Assembly: GCA_028532985.1 (NCBI GenBank)
Contig: JANCIK010000013.1
Span: 248,001-312,000 of the forward strand
Length of the DNA stretch: 64,000 bases
Reading direction: 5' to 3'
Origin: Stropharia rugosoannulata
Lineage: Eukaryota; Basidiomycota; Agaricomycetes; Agaricales; Strophariaceae
In this document: positions 24,596 through 35,865 of the stretch, in pieces
How the letters are laid out: each line of letters starts with the position of its first letter
Position numbering within the stretch: the stretch's first letter is position 1
Made by a program: the position numbers and the translations under genes
Notes under the pieces: model-generated
Seen by the model: the letters and a program-made list of their open reading frames with translations, nothing else
Database searches by the model: none
Told to the model about the DNA's origin: nothing

Positions 24596-26237
24596 CTACT
24601 TAGTGTATTCGTCCATTTGCCACGAAACGTCGCTACCCAATGGACTTTCAGGTGCGCCTTCGAAGTCCCGTACGAGGTTTGTCCATTTGCTTGTTGTCCC
24701 CGTCTGCTCCGTGTTGTACTCTCCTGTAGGATTGTGGGCGAAATCCAAAGTGGATACTTGTCCGTCATGCTCCGGGGAGAAGTCTTTCCCCGAGGATAGA
24801 CCCCGAAGGTCCAGTATGAACCGGGAGATAAGGATCGACGATACAAGTGTTGTGTAGTCGTTCAAAATCCCACTATATAGTCCCTTGACTGAGGTCAGTG
24901 GCAGCTTGTCTAACAGTTGACAGTACTAACTTTTGGCAGCTAAGAGAAGATATTATCAGGCTGCCAGTCAACGAGAAATATTATTGATAACACACCCAGT
25001 AGAGTATCACTGCGCCTAACTGAATGCTAGTAATGGTTCTATCTTGCTTGCATGAGCGCGTCTATCGTGCCGCATGAAAGGCGTACTCACACGAAGTATA
25101 AGGCCCCTAAAAATTAGGGGTTTTGAATACGAATGTTTGCCTAGCCGTAGGATATAGAACATACCACTTCTCAGAATTAAGGAAGCTACGCTTCCGCTGA
25201 GCAAACCCCGCTGCTTCTTAATCACATCTACCAGCTTCCATAAGATCAGTATCGTGGCGATGATATCAAACGCGATTAATGAGAGAAATGTCATAACGAA
25301 AGCTGCGTTAAGATACGTGGTCAGTCCCATAATACAAAATCTCTCTTTTGATTTTACTCACCACTATTATGTCAATGAAATACCGGACTTAAGTTAGTAC
25401 TTATTATGTTGAACAATTAACGCACATACAGTGGACTAGATGCTTGAGTACACGACAGTTCCTTGATTTGAACCTAATTTTGTGAGCATGTTAACCGTGA
25501 TATCGAAACCTTGGTTCTTAGAGACCTACGATATCCAGAGCTGTCGATAGTAAACCCAGTATCGTGAGCACTCCCACGAAGAACAATTCGCCGTGCATGA
25601 CGGCGTAAACCCGCAGAATAAAAGAGGCTGTTACGAAGTAATCAGGTCGTCAGCGCAAATAAAGCCGACGGATCTGTAGCATCACTCACAAACGATGGTT
25701 ATCCGGGGTATCAATATCGAAATAGCGAATATAAATTGGGACCAGGAGGTGCAGCTGCGGAACCGATTCAACTGTAAGAACGTTGTCACAGATGGAAATC
25801 AACACGTCTCACTGAGCACTTTTTCAGCAGTTAGACCTTATTTTACAGCGTGAAACCGTACCTGATGTATGTGCGTCCGTGCAGATACTAGGTTAAATAT
25901 TTGCCTCGCGACAACTGGGTATCTGGTAGCGTAGTAGAGTAGACTGGAAGGCCGGAGGCCCTCCTTCCATATAAGCTCCTTTTCGCGATCGAGGGTGAGC
26001 AGGATGTCGTAAGCATAAAGTGCTGAGGGTGTAATTAGGGGTAGCCTCATTGACCTGCGAAAACGTTCATACCTATGCGAGAATACGCTGCATAGTTGTT
26101 GATCTGACTGGAACCCAAAGTTACTTCAGTTCGGTCGGCTTCCTATACCCAAAGCCAAAAATGGCCTACGTCTGCCTGAGAGCATGTAAGTTGACGACAG
26201 AGCGTGCTGCTAGTTCGTTCAGCAGGGTAAGCATCAT
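24596..26237 (-). CDS. DUF6533 multi-pass membrane protein, copy B
   Basis: Minus-strand exons 26237-26170, 26107-26073, 26022-25889, 25771-25690, 25627-25530, 25473-25430, 25340-25165, 25106-25091, 25038-24996, 24939-24931 and 24883-24596 join in phase to 330 residues. Exon lengths 35, 98, 16, 43 and 9 nt are identical to copy A, including the 9-nt microexon (here LPK). Conserved blocks are YAYDILLTLDREKELIWK, FILRVYAVMHGELFFVGVL, FVMTFLSLIAFDIIATIL and the tail ISSILISRFILDLRG...KWTNLVRDFEG. Copy A's exon 6 (202 nt) is here split by an extra intron, and the second piece needs a weak acceptor at 25341. An ATG at 26234 is an equally possible start. Confidence 0.8.
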
Positions 26238-28199
26238 AGAGTAAGAGGAGAAAGAACTTGCCAGATGCTCATCATCTGCTCTTTATAGCCAGAGTGACGA
26301 CGACAGCAACAGGAAAATGGACATGCTGGAAGACTCGAAAAGAAGCATGATATGCACGCCCATACAAATGCGGCCCGTCGTGTTGGAGTGGCTATTTACA
26401 TCCTGATCGATCACAAAAACCACATGGCCGCGAACAAGCGCGAACAATTTCCACCGTTTTCGTGAAGACTACTGCTTATTCGTGAAATTGAGGATTATTC
26501 AACTGTTACACCGTACGACTTCTGGTAGCAACTTCGTTTCCAAATTATTGCTATTACGATGCCCTGGAAGTGAGAGATCTTGTCAACTGATAAAGACAAC
26601 AGGACGCAGGATTGATATCATTACCCTAATTACCCTCGTTCAATGACCTGCTATAAAACGGTTAAAAATAGCATAGCGTGCATATCTAGAACTGAAGGAT
26701 GACGGACATTTCGGACTTTGTTTTATGTGAATAGATATGTATACATGTGAGGCCTTATGAAGCTCGCTCCCAGAGCTAGCTACATAACGTATTCTGGGTC
26801 CTGACCGCAGGTGTGTACCCAGAGCTTCTGCTTCTAGGCTCTAACCACTGGTGCGTCTCGGATGCAAGGCAACCGCGATTGAGAATACTCACTCGGAGCT
26901 GCCGCCCATAGGGCTCCCAAAGTTATAAATAGACGCTTTGAGGTTGGTCTAGGTTAGCACTGTAGCTTCGTGAAACACATAAGTATGGATCTTGTGAGCG
27001 GTGGGCGGGCAGTGAACATGGTATGGTGACTTCAAGAGTTCGTCATCCATCTAATCACAAAACGGGGTAAAATGACCGAAGCGGAAAACTCCGGGAGTAT
27101 AGTAGAGTATAGTACGTCGGCACATCATTTCGAGTATGTCAGCGGGTCCAATGCGGCATGTGGTCGGCCAACAGTCGACCGGTATCCCGCGAATTTCTCG
27201 CTGACTGATTTAAGTAGTGTCTGAACCTTGTCATCATACCTCTTATCCACTGCGGAATCTAACTCAATGATTGAATAAACGCGCATATTTTGTAATTTAC
27301 AGGCAACTGATTTGTCAAAAACACCCTCCATTAACGTTATAGACTGCAGACGCGTTATATAGACTACAGACGCGTTATGCACCAGTATATTCCATCCAGC
27401 CCGGTGCCTTGTTCGGGCCTACGTCTCTATTCGACGTCCACTCTGACGGTACCCTTTGAGAAGACCTGACCATCCCACATCTATGTCCAAGAAGCTGAAG
27501 AATGAAAGAATATAGGTGGCCGAGGCCCGTCCCCGCTTTCCAACTTGGGGACGGCGGACCCTACTTGCCACTCTAGAATCATTGATCTGGGACGTGAGGA
27601 AAGCAGAGAGGCAAGACGTTTTGCCACGCGCAGCTGCTGCTTTTCATCGAAGACATGGAGGAGTGCGAGTGCGGTAATTGCAGATAGTTTGGAAGAAACA
27701 GAGTCACTGCATGGTCACATGTGGCCATATCTACATCACTATAAGTTTATGGTGATAGGCAACCGTAGATTCATGAAAATGTATGTTACTCTTATCTGGA
27801 TTGCGGGCTGTGATTCGCAGTGTCCCAAAGTCTATATCTTCATTACTTATATCTCAGTCCACTGAGCTTTTTACTCCAAACAAAAATAGATATAACTTAT
27901 AGTTCATTATTAACATGAGAAGTATTGCGAGTGTGCCTTGAGTGTGTCTGTCTAGTGGGTACGTCGATGCTCACGAGATTCCCTTTGTGACAAATTCAGT
28001 CCCAAACAGGATCATCTAAATAGAGATCCCACATACCCTTGTTTAAATAACGAGGGAGAGCTCTACAATAATGATGACGAAAATATGGCTACATTGATGC
28101 TTTTAGTATTTACATAAACCTACAGGTATAAATGGAAAGCAGAGAGTGAAAGCAAGCAAATGAGGGTATTCAATGGAATGCGACGACAGCGACCGTTAA
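26238..28199. other. Intergenic, no gene supported
   Basis: Almost 2 kb with only short frames on both strands. Near 27339-27380 an imperfect direct repeat of about 20 bp (core GACTGCAGACGCGTTAT, GACTACAGACGCGTTAT) is seen. A small repeat GAGTATAGTA occurs near 27095-27115. Confidence 0.35.
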
Positions 28200-28789
28200 T
28201 CAGGCAATTGATATCTTCTTAGGTGCCATCTCTGCAGAGACCTTAGGGAAGGTCACTGTGAGAAGTCCATTTTCCATATTCGCTTTGATGTCGTCGTCCT
28301 AGAACGCAATCGTCATGTCACTAACTCCGTTGGTTATGGGAAACTGAAATTCACATACCTTGACACCCTGCGGAAGCTGGAGCGTGCGCGAGAACTTCCC
28401 GAAACGGCGCTCGCGGACTGCGTAACCTCCTTCCTCGAAGTCCTTTGACTGCTTAGTCTCTGCGGAGACCGTCAGCTGGTTGTTCTGAACGTTGATTTGA
28501 ACGTCCTGCTTTTCGACTCCAGGAAGCTCAAAGGAAGCGGTGACAACGTTCTTTTCTGTATCTTCGTGGAGGTCCATTCTATGGAAAGTAAAGTTAAATA
28601 CAACACTAACGCTTGTGTCAAGATCATCACATACCTAGGCTTGAAGAGCCTAACAGCGCCGTCTACAGGAGTATCCCTCTGGTTCTGAACTTGGTTATTT
28701 GAATGCCCATGAGAGTGACGAGACGAAAAGGCAGCGTCGAAGAGGCGGTCGAAGTCATAGAAAGGCTCATAGAAGAAGATGTTCGACAT
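28200..28789 (-). CDS. Small heat-shock protein (HSP20 / alpha-crystallin)
   Basis: An ATP-independent holdase chaperone that binds unfolding proteins under stress. Exons 28789-28635, 28578-28359 and 28298-28200 join in phase to 157 residues. The N-terminus FYDFDRLFDAAF is the aromatic-rich arm of fungal HSP16-type proteins. The alpha-crystallin domain runs from MDLHEDTEKNVVTASFELPG through DVQINVQNNQLTVSAE and YAVRERRFGKFSRTLQLP to the strand MENGLLTVTFPK; the C-tail has the KKISIA (I-x-I/V-type) anchor. Intron phases support all three exons. A TATA box and a heat-shock element lie upstream (separate entries), consistent with HSF1 control. Confidence 0.93.
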
Positions 28790-28899
28790 GACGTAGCGCG
28801 TTTGAGTAATGTGATTAGTAGTACTAGTAGTGGAGAGTATGGGATGAATGTGTTCGAATGAAAGATTACTGGTGTTCCCCTGCAGTTGAATACCCGGAA

Positions 28900-28905
28900 T
28901 TTATA
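28900..28905 (-). promoter_or_regulatory. TATA box of the HSP20 gene
   Basis: Reads TATAAA on the minus strand in the context GGTATAAATTCC, about 111 nt upstream of the HSP20 ATG and just downstream of the heat-shock element. Position and sequence suit a stress-induced promoter. Confidence 0.6.
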
Positions 28906-28920
28906 CCTTTACCAGTGATG

Positions 28921-28933
28921 TTCGAGAAAGTTT
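28921..28933 (-). promoter_or_regulatory. Heat-shock element upstream of HSP20
   Basis: The + strand reads TTCGAGAAAGTTT, three alternating nGAAn/nTTCn units spaced as HSF1 sites are, with one mismatch in the last unit. It lies about 16 bp upstream of the TATA box of the minus-strand HSP20 gene. Confidence 0.6.
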
Positions 28934-29869
28934 GAAGAATGTACGGGAAACAGAGAGTCGACTATGCTTTAGTCAGCACCGACGTCACTTCTGGCATTCA
29001 CGTACTGGAAAAAGCTAGAAAGCTACCAAATGCGGCAGGCGTCGAGAACATTCGGGAAATGCCGTGGGCGCTTGTTTTCCAATGTACACATGCACATGAG
29101 CACAGACAGCCGACGATTGAACACGGATCTTCCAGCACTTCGCTGTGATGAAAATTTGTGATGATACCTTACGCCGCTCTATGTCTTAAGCCTTCAGGAT
29201 GAGCCGGTCCTGATATTATGTGGTCCAAACATACCGCCCAAGACAACTGTTGAACACTTGAACCTCACTACCATAAACAGCTGTCAGACTTACTTATTGG
29301 ACCTCATTCAATGACGGAACAGTCAATATGTGGTCTCCGCTCTGAGAACGTTCGCTCCTAGAGGTGTATGATCCTCACCGCACCCGTTCAATGTATCACC
29401 GTTGAATTATTAGATTTTTAGAAAGTTACTCCCGGCCAATCAATCACTTATGAACATCTGGAGAGTCAAGCTAGAAACTTGAAAGTAGCACCCTTCGTTC
29501 ACAGAGTAGGAAGGATTGAAACATTCTCGTACCACTGGGACAATTGGGAGAGGGAGGTCGCCTAGCAAAATGAAACAAACATCACGAGAACCAAAGATGC
29601 TGGTAGCTTGGGGATCGAAAAGTGGGACTGACACACAGATGCAATTCGTTCAACTATGGCGCTGCAGCGGAGAAGTACAATGCAATGGAGATGGTTTGAT
29701 CATGGCGCGCATACAACTTGCCAACTCCTTGCGGAGCCGTCTGTCGTTCATGGGTATATATCATCCTCACCCAACAAGTGTATCATATGAGATGTATAAT
29801 GCGTAAAAGGCTCGGTCGTCAGAGCATACAGTGGTCTTTTATGGGCATATGAATACAAAAAACCGTCGC

Positions 29870-30540
29870 TTAGAACTATGCGATAGAAATTTGTCAGTAA
29901 TCTGCCATGCGCGCCGAAAAAGCAGCAAAGAAAGGGCACAAGGACTCACTCTAAGAGGTTGGAAGAACCATTTGTTCTTTCCGCTCGTGTAGCGGTCCTC
30001 GAACAGCTTCTTCACGACCTTCTTGGCATCCTCACGCTGTGAAGGCTCCTTGAAAGTCTCGTTACTGACGGATCCCTTGAGGCCCTCGAGCTCAAGAGCA
30101 TAACGGGTGGGGAAAAGGTGGGAGTAGTTGATGACCTGCACAAACAAAGAGTGACAGTATTTTGTTAATGTCCTAGCCCATCCAGAACCAGCATTCCGAT
30201 ACGCACCTTGATGAAGGGCTTAACCTTGCTCCTGTATGCCAACTTCTTCTGGCCCATGCGTCTCGTCACTTTTCTGGGGTAGCGCTCGATGCCAGCAACG
30301 ATGGCGTGGGGGAAAGGCTTGCTGCTTGTGCCCTCGTCGTGCTGCTTGATGACGACGACCTTTTTGCCGGCTTGACGACCTTGGAGGACGATTGCGACCT
30401 GTTCCACCATAACACGCGCTAAGTCTTCATTTCAACGATATTTCAGGCAGTCCTGCGTACCTTGCCGGGCTTGTATACTGCAAGATCGTAAGTTAAACCT
30501 CTGAGAACGCACAAAACGGCAACGGCGCACCTTTAACCAT
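29870..30540 (-). CDS. RPL27: 60S ribosomal protein eL27 (L27e)
   Basis: Component of the large cytosolic ribosomal subunit. Five minus-strand exons (30540-30531, 30477-30461, 30398-30207, 30135-29950, 29875-29870) join in phase to 136 residues, exactly the length of the yeast and human proteins. Exon 1 is only 10 nt (MVK + 1 base), exon 2 is 17 nt (VYKPGK), and exon 5 is 6 nt coding Phe-stop, which restores the universal ...[15 protein letters not shown] end. Core motifs: [47 protein letters not shown]. The tiny first exons are typical of fungal ribosomal-protein genes. A perfect 22-bp palindrome lies about 130 bp upstream. Confidence 0.96.
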
Positions 30541-30669
30541 CTTGATGAACGGCGACGAGCTTGATTACTGCTGTTTTGGTAATACGACACTGGGCTCGGA
30601 CAGGCCCCGGCATTTCCCGACGTGGCTTGCTAGCTGTAAAAAATAAGGTTTGCAATATATGGATCGCTC

Positions 30670-30691
30670 AAGTTACCTAATTAGGTAACTT
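30670..30691. promoter_or_regulatory. Perfect 22-bp palindrome upstream of eL27
   Basis: The two arms AAGTTACCTAA and TTAGGTAACTT form a perfect palindrome without spacer, about 130 bp upstream of the eL27 start. It could be a dimeric transcription-factor site. No known factor is assigned. Confidence 0.35.
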
Positions 30692-32264
30692 TCTTCCTGG
30701 CGGTTCTGTGCTTGCGCTCCGCTGTCGTTCATGCGTTCCTCAGACTTGATAGTCGACTTGTGTTACGGAACAACTGGATGTCTCTTAGTTGACCCTGAAG
30801 ATCTGGACTCCATAGTTATCAGACTAGACGTATTCGGACTCTCCATCTCCAGAAACAGGCTTTCTCGTCGACTAAGGATTCGGCGTCTCCCATCTCGGTC
30901 TACTATGCTTCGAACTTCAAAATGTTCACAACAAACATTCATTATGGCTCGTATGCTTCTTGCTGCTGAGTTACTACGCCGCATCATGCCTTGTAACGGT
31001 ACACTGTCGCATATCACCTCCTCAAAGAGGACTTAGCTTTTAGTTAGCCTGCTAGGAAACATCGGCAGTGTATGGAAGTCTGGTTAATTCCATATGTCTA
31101 GTCATAGCCTTAGCTTGCCTGGGACTATCACCGCGAAGTGTTGAAGGTCTACTAGCCAGCCCTTCCTCTGTCAATGAATCGATATCCTCCAAGTTGTTAC
31201 TGTTGGGTACGCATCAATATTTTTTAGAATGGGTCGCTCAATTTTGGACATCGGCGTCGCCAACTCTACTCAGTGGTTGCTATTGAGTCGATATCTATAA
31301 TTGACTGCGTCCGGGTCACCTCACTCAGGCCGCTAGATTGTCCAACGTAAGTCTAGCGCATAATTCATGTCCATGTACAGACGCAGAGCTGTAGCCTGTC
31401 GGGTTCGTGTATTTTGTTGTCAATGTCGCAATTTCGTAGAGTGCCTATGCTCTATGTCACTTTTTTTGTTGTACCGTTTCGTAATTATCGTTTAATAACA
31501 GCTTTAACATACTTGACGGTAATGTTTCCTCGAATCCAATGCTACGCTTTTCTTGACTTTGTTCAGCGTGAAGCACCAAATCGCGGTCCGATCACTCCGG
31601 GTACGGCAGATTCCGGCCGGCGGTCTCATAAGTAATTACTTCTGGCATCTTTCCCCCCTTTTCAGACAATCCAGGCATCATCTCCATTTTTTCCAGTCCT
31701 TCGGCACAAGGTAGGCTCGAGGGAATCCTTCGTTTAGTACACAAGTTTCCTTGCTTATATCATGGGGCTGTTCATTGTTCTGATACACCTGATTTCAAGC
31801 TCTGCTATACCACGCAAGGACGCGACTTCGTGCATGATCGACCAGGTGTTTGTAAAGCGAAAGAATTGAACACCGATTCCTTACGACAAGCTTCAATTAG
31901 CGATGAACTGAAGAAAAAAAGATTGTTCAAAGCGTATTTAGTATAACAAGATACATTACATTCAGTGCCTAGGAGTAATCACACCCGAGGGCAGGGACTA
32001 CTGTCATTGACGTCGCGCTTCTGAATCCAAACCTCCCCTGTACAGGGTCTGTCTGTTTGACGACACCGGATTCCCTCAAAGCCACTGTCTGTTACCAGTG
32101 CCACACTGACTCCGACATCGAAGGCGACGCGACAGCAATAACGCCAGAGATTCGATTACATCTACTGCCATTGGTGACAGTAGTGCCACATTTCACATTT
32201 TTCGTTTTTCTATACTTCATTACCTGCACTTCCTTTCGCCAGCACCACTACTGCTAACTCTACC
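30692..32264. other. Intergenic, no gene supported
   Basis: Several 60-100-codon frames on the + strand (30731-31036, 31068-31286, 31414-31635) lack motifs, splice partners or signal peptides. The last 200 bp should be the leader of the 32265 gene. Confidence 0.3.
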
Positions 32265-33080
32265 ATGTCTCCAACTGACACGGGTACGGTCGACGGGGAC
32301 TACACCCTCAAAGGCCCCTATGACCGGTCTGTTTCGCCCTCTGCGGAAAGCGACATTGCGAGCTCGTCCGCGTCATCACCCAGGGAGACGGTCGAGCATG
32401 AGTTTGCGGAGCCACATGGAACCAATCAGACCAGATCCCAGTCAAGTTCAGGATTAAGGCGAGATGGAGAAAGAGTGTTTGTATCGGCCTTCACATCTGT
32501 ACATGATTCGATGCATGAGATAGAACAGGGGAGGGTGAGGCAGCCCTCGACGCCTTTATCTACCCCTTCTTCACCTCCACCTACATTGGCGTCTGCGTCT
32601 TCCTCTTCATGTTCTCATTCCACAAATCGTTGGGTGGGACTCCCATCAAAAAACACTACGGGGATAACCTCCAACATAACGCAACTCACCGTAGCACCCC
32701 GAACAGACCTTTCTCTGCATTCACCTTCACTTCGTCCCCTTCAACCCTTACTTTTGCCCGCATCACAAAATGCAATTACCTCCTCCCAACTGGACCTTGC
32801 AAAGAACCTCGTGCTAGACATCCTTGGGTGGGGCGTGCCCCCCGAGGTCTTGCTCGACTCGGGCCTGTCGCCTCACGCCGTGCTGCGGATATTCACAGAC
32901 CTGAATCTCCGTCTACCCGCGAACCTGGTCGTCTCGGACGAGGTGTGGAAGCGCGCAGGGGAGTGGGCCCCTCTGCCTCCTGATTCGTGTGCGGAAACGT
33001 CGGGGAGCAGGAGCAATGGAGGCGGGCTTGAAACTATAGGAAGGGCACGGATGGGGAGTGGTATTGCCAACTCGAGCTAG
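32265..33080 (+). CDS. Ser/Pro-rich protein with conserved-looking C-terminal helical block (unknown)
   Basis: I do not recognise this protein. It is a single exon of 271 residues with a good start context (ACC before ATG). The first ~180 residues are low complexity, rich in Ser, Thr and Pro (for example TPLSTPSSPPPTLASASSSS) and likely disordered. A compact segment of about 50 residues follows (LDLAKNLVLDILGWGVPPEV, then LDSGLSPHAVLRIFTDLNLR), with the density of hydrophobics of a folded helical domain, then a polar tail. No signal peptide, membrane segment or cysteines in the folded part. It could be a regulatory or RNA-binding adaptor, but that is a guess. Confidence 0.6.
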   Translation: MSPTDTGTVDGDYTLKGPYDRSVSPSAESDIASSSASSPRETVEHEFAEPHGTNQTRSQSSSGLRRDGERVFVSAFTSVHDSMHEIEQGRVRQPSTPLSTPSSPPPTLASASSSSCSHSTNRWVGLPSKNTTGITSNITQLTVAPRTDLSLHSPSLRPLQPLLLPASQNAITSSQLDLAKNLVLDILGWGVPPEVLLDSGLSPHAVLRIFTDLNLRLPANLVVSDEVWKRAGEWAPLPPDSCAETSGSRSNGGGLETIGRARMGSGIANSS

Positions 33081-33328
33081 TCTCAAGGAGGGACATGAAA
33101 CCCAATCCACTCTCAAAAGACGCAAATTGCTCTGACGCGATTTTATCCGACTAAATATACCCCCTTTGTCTACCCACCATACGTGACGGTGTTTAGGCTG
33201 GCTTTCTTTTGCCAGTTTCAATATAACGTGCTCCCTCTGACCAATCACTTGCGAGAAACGCTAAATTTTCTTAGACTCCTTGAATTCTGTAACCTTAGCA
33301 AAGTGATACGGACATACAGCCGCATATG

Positions 33329-35481
33329 CTACAAGTACATGGTGGCAAGGGTCATACCGTGTTTACGAAGATCGCTTTTGAGAATTTGAACACTGTTGCT
33401 TGTTGTGCCACGGGTCTGAAGCTGAAATGTTGTAGGTGTTGCCTGCATCGCGGCCCAATATTTTTCATGCATCGCGCTTGTATCCTCGTCGGTAAGCAGC
33501 ACGAGCGCGAAGCAGACCTTGTTACTGGAGAAGTATACAGCTGTCTTCGTTTCTGCGAAATTCAACACGCCGAATATTTGGATTAGACTGATCTCGGATG
33601 CGACCTTCGGTCTGACGAAAGCCAAATTCCCGTCCGTGTCGAAGAGGCGCTTGTCAAGAACGTTATAAACGCCATATTGGTTGGGGTTATCTTGATTCGC
33701 TATCCTCGAAAACGATTGTATATTGGCGTGGAAATGTCCGAGTATGTTGGCAGTAGCATAGTAATCTCCCCTGGGTACACAGTCGTTTGCTTGAAGGAAC
33801 GGTGATCGCAAGGCAGGCATGATGATGATGGATACTCGGAGGCCAAGCGGGGTGGATATTACTGGCTCGCAAGGGCTATACCATGTAATGTTTGGTACAC
33901 TGTGAGCATAGCATTTTGGACTCACAGGAAGAAGCATGCTGGCACTGCTGTATCGGTATTGTCTATCACTGCCATGACCCCAGTTTACAATATCAAGTGT
34001 ATCCGAGCCTTTTTGGTCTGCTTTGAGAATCTCTCCTACAAGCCGAGTGAATGCTTCTTCTGCTCCTTCACCGTAAGCCGTAGAGAAGCTAACGTTGAAA
34101 ATACCCATGAGGGAATACGCCGTGTCCTCTTCCTTGGTAACTTTACGCTCGGCTGCCCATTGCATTCGACGCGAAATACTGATTTTGTGCATTGAGCGGC
34201 CGAGCTCGAGCTTGGTGATCGTAGTGGCTTTGCGTATCTCCTCCAGGATCGCATTGTTATATTTGTCATTTTGTTTTACCCTGTTGGAGGCAAGGCGCGT
34301 CCAGTCTTTTCTATAGAATTTCATCATTTTTGGTGCGATGAGTTCCTGTAAGGTCCATCCGCGCGTAAACCAGTTGTCGTCGTGCATTTCTTCCAGAGTC
34401 ATAGTATCTGCCAAGTATGTAACGCATACTGCGCTCGATTCGTACCACCGAAACATAGACCTGATAGACTCGTCGAGCTCGGCGCTACTGGTCTTGTCAA
34501 TACAGCAAGTATCCATCCAACCCAGAGTCAAGCTGTGATTCAAAGCTGCGACCTGACAGAACATTTCCAGTTTTCTGTATCCATTTAGCCGTGGATCAAA
34601 GGTCTTCGCTGTCCAGTCTGTAAAAGTGACTTCTCCCGGTGATTCGTGTAGCCACGTATACGAGAGTATGGCATATGCACAGTGCTGGTCTAAAAATTTG
34701 TCAATAGCGTCAGGTGCCTCCTCTGAATGTTGATTGATTTTGGATATACGGTGCGTGTAGTAAGTCTTCTCGATCTTTTCCAAGATAGTACGAAGGACCT
34801 CAGCGCGTTCGGCAAGCTTGATTCCCGTCCCATCTATGTTAAACATCAACATCCGGATTGGCATTCGGTTGAAGACCCTATATCGTGCCCTTTCATGCAA
34901 AAGTTTGAGAAGAGGGGGCCGCTGCGCTATAAAGACAGAATTCTTGTCGGATAAGTGCTTATGCAACAGAATAGTGGAATCGATGTGCACGTACGTGACG
35001 CAGAACCCGATTTAGATACAACAGCTGCATGATCAGGCTCGTAAGAGCCAATACAGTCATAAACATCCAAGAAGACCTACCGGGACTCAGAAGAGGGTCT
35101 ACACTGGTCAGAGCTCCTTTCCGAGATGCGCTCTTCTCTGCCAATGAGCCAACAAACTGCTGTAGTGCTGTCAAAAGGTTTGTCGCCTCTACGGTCAGTG
35201 TGTAACTTGATGTTATTGCTGGGTGTGGAAATGAATGTAAGCATCAAACGTCCAAATGTCCACCGTTTATAGACTGCACGCACCACCTGCACCATGGCCT
35301 CCACTTCCCTGTATTAGCGGTACGATAAATTCTTTGAGGGCCTCGATAAGCCGAAACTTTTCGTTTGCTAGATCTATCGTTATATTGTAGATGAAAACAT
35401 TGAACAAGCTCATTAGGGTATGCCCTCACCCCGGGCGGCATCACAATCAGTTTTCACTAAATTTGTCACAGATGCCAGCAT
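33329..35481 (-). CDS. HET-domain protein 1 (heterokaryon-incompatibility type)
   Basis: HET-domain proteins trigger cell death when genetically different hyphae fuse; the domain is TIR-like in fold. Minus-strand exons 35481-35430, 35367-35284, 35218-35081, 35024-34995 and 34926-33329 join in phase to 633 residues. The large last exon carries the HET blocks: AYAILSYTWL, WMDTCCIDKTSSAELDESIR, VCVTYLAD and WFTRGWTLQELIAPK. Then comes EEDTAYSLMGIFNVSFSTAY (the segment often following HET in basidiomycetes) and a C-terminal beta-rich domain ending MTLATMYL. The N-terminal exons encode an amphipathic module (LIEALKEFIVPLIQ, then EATNLLTALQQFV) shared with the two neighbours. Start is the first ATG giving the right phase; it could lie further upstream. 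Confidence 0.85.
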
Positions 35482-35865
35482 TTCTTTCAGGTTATCGCAC
35501 AACGAAGTCTCAGGCGCGGTGGTGTGGATACATTGGAAACGATGTATGCATGGATCGTGACACCGACTTGACACCGAACAATGCGGTTGCCTTTTCTGTG
35601 CGCTACAGATAAAAGATATTGATAAGATTTGATCAAACCAAATCAAAATCTACGCACGCGACGGCGGGCGGAGTTAGTGCTTTCACGGGGTCGGCAACGA
35701 AGGAGATGTGGTGCCGAGGGCCAACAATGAGGATTAGGCACGAGGTAGCCGCTGCCCCTTCGCTGAATAGAATTCCTCAAGAAGAGGTGTATATTCGGTT
35801 GGGGCTCAGGTAGTACTGTCATGAAACCATGACAATTGAATCATAATTCATTTATATACATGTTC

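Larger units (their letters stand above)
28790..29869. other. Region between HSP20 and eL27, no further gene
   Basis: Holds the HSP20 promoter at its left end and the eL27 3' end on the right. Remaining short frames show nothing recognisable. Confidence 0.35.
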
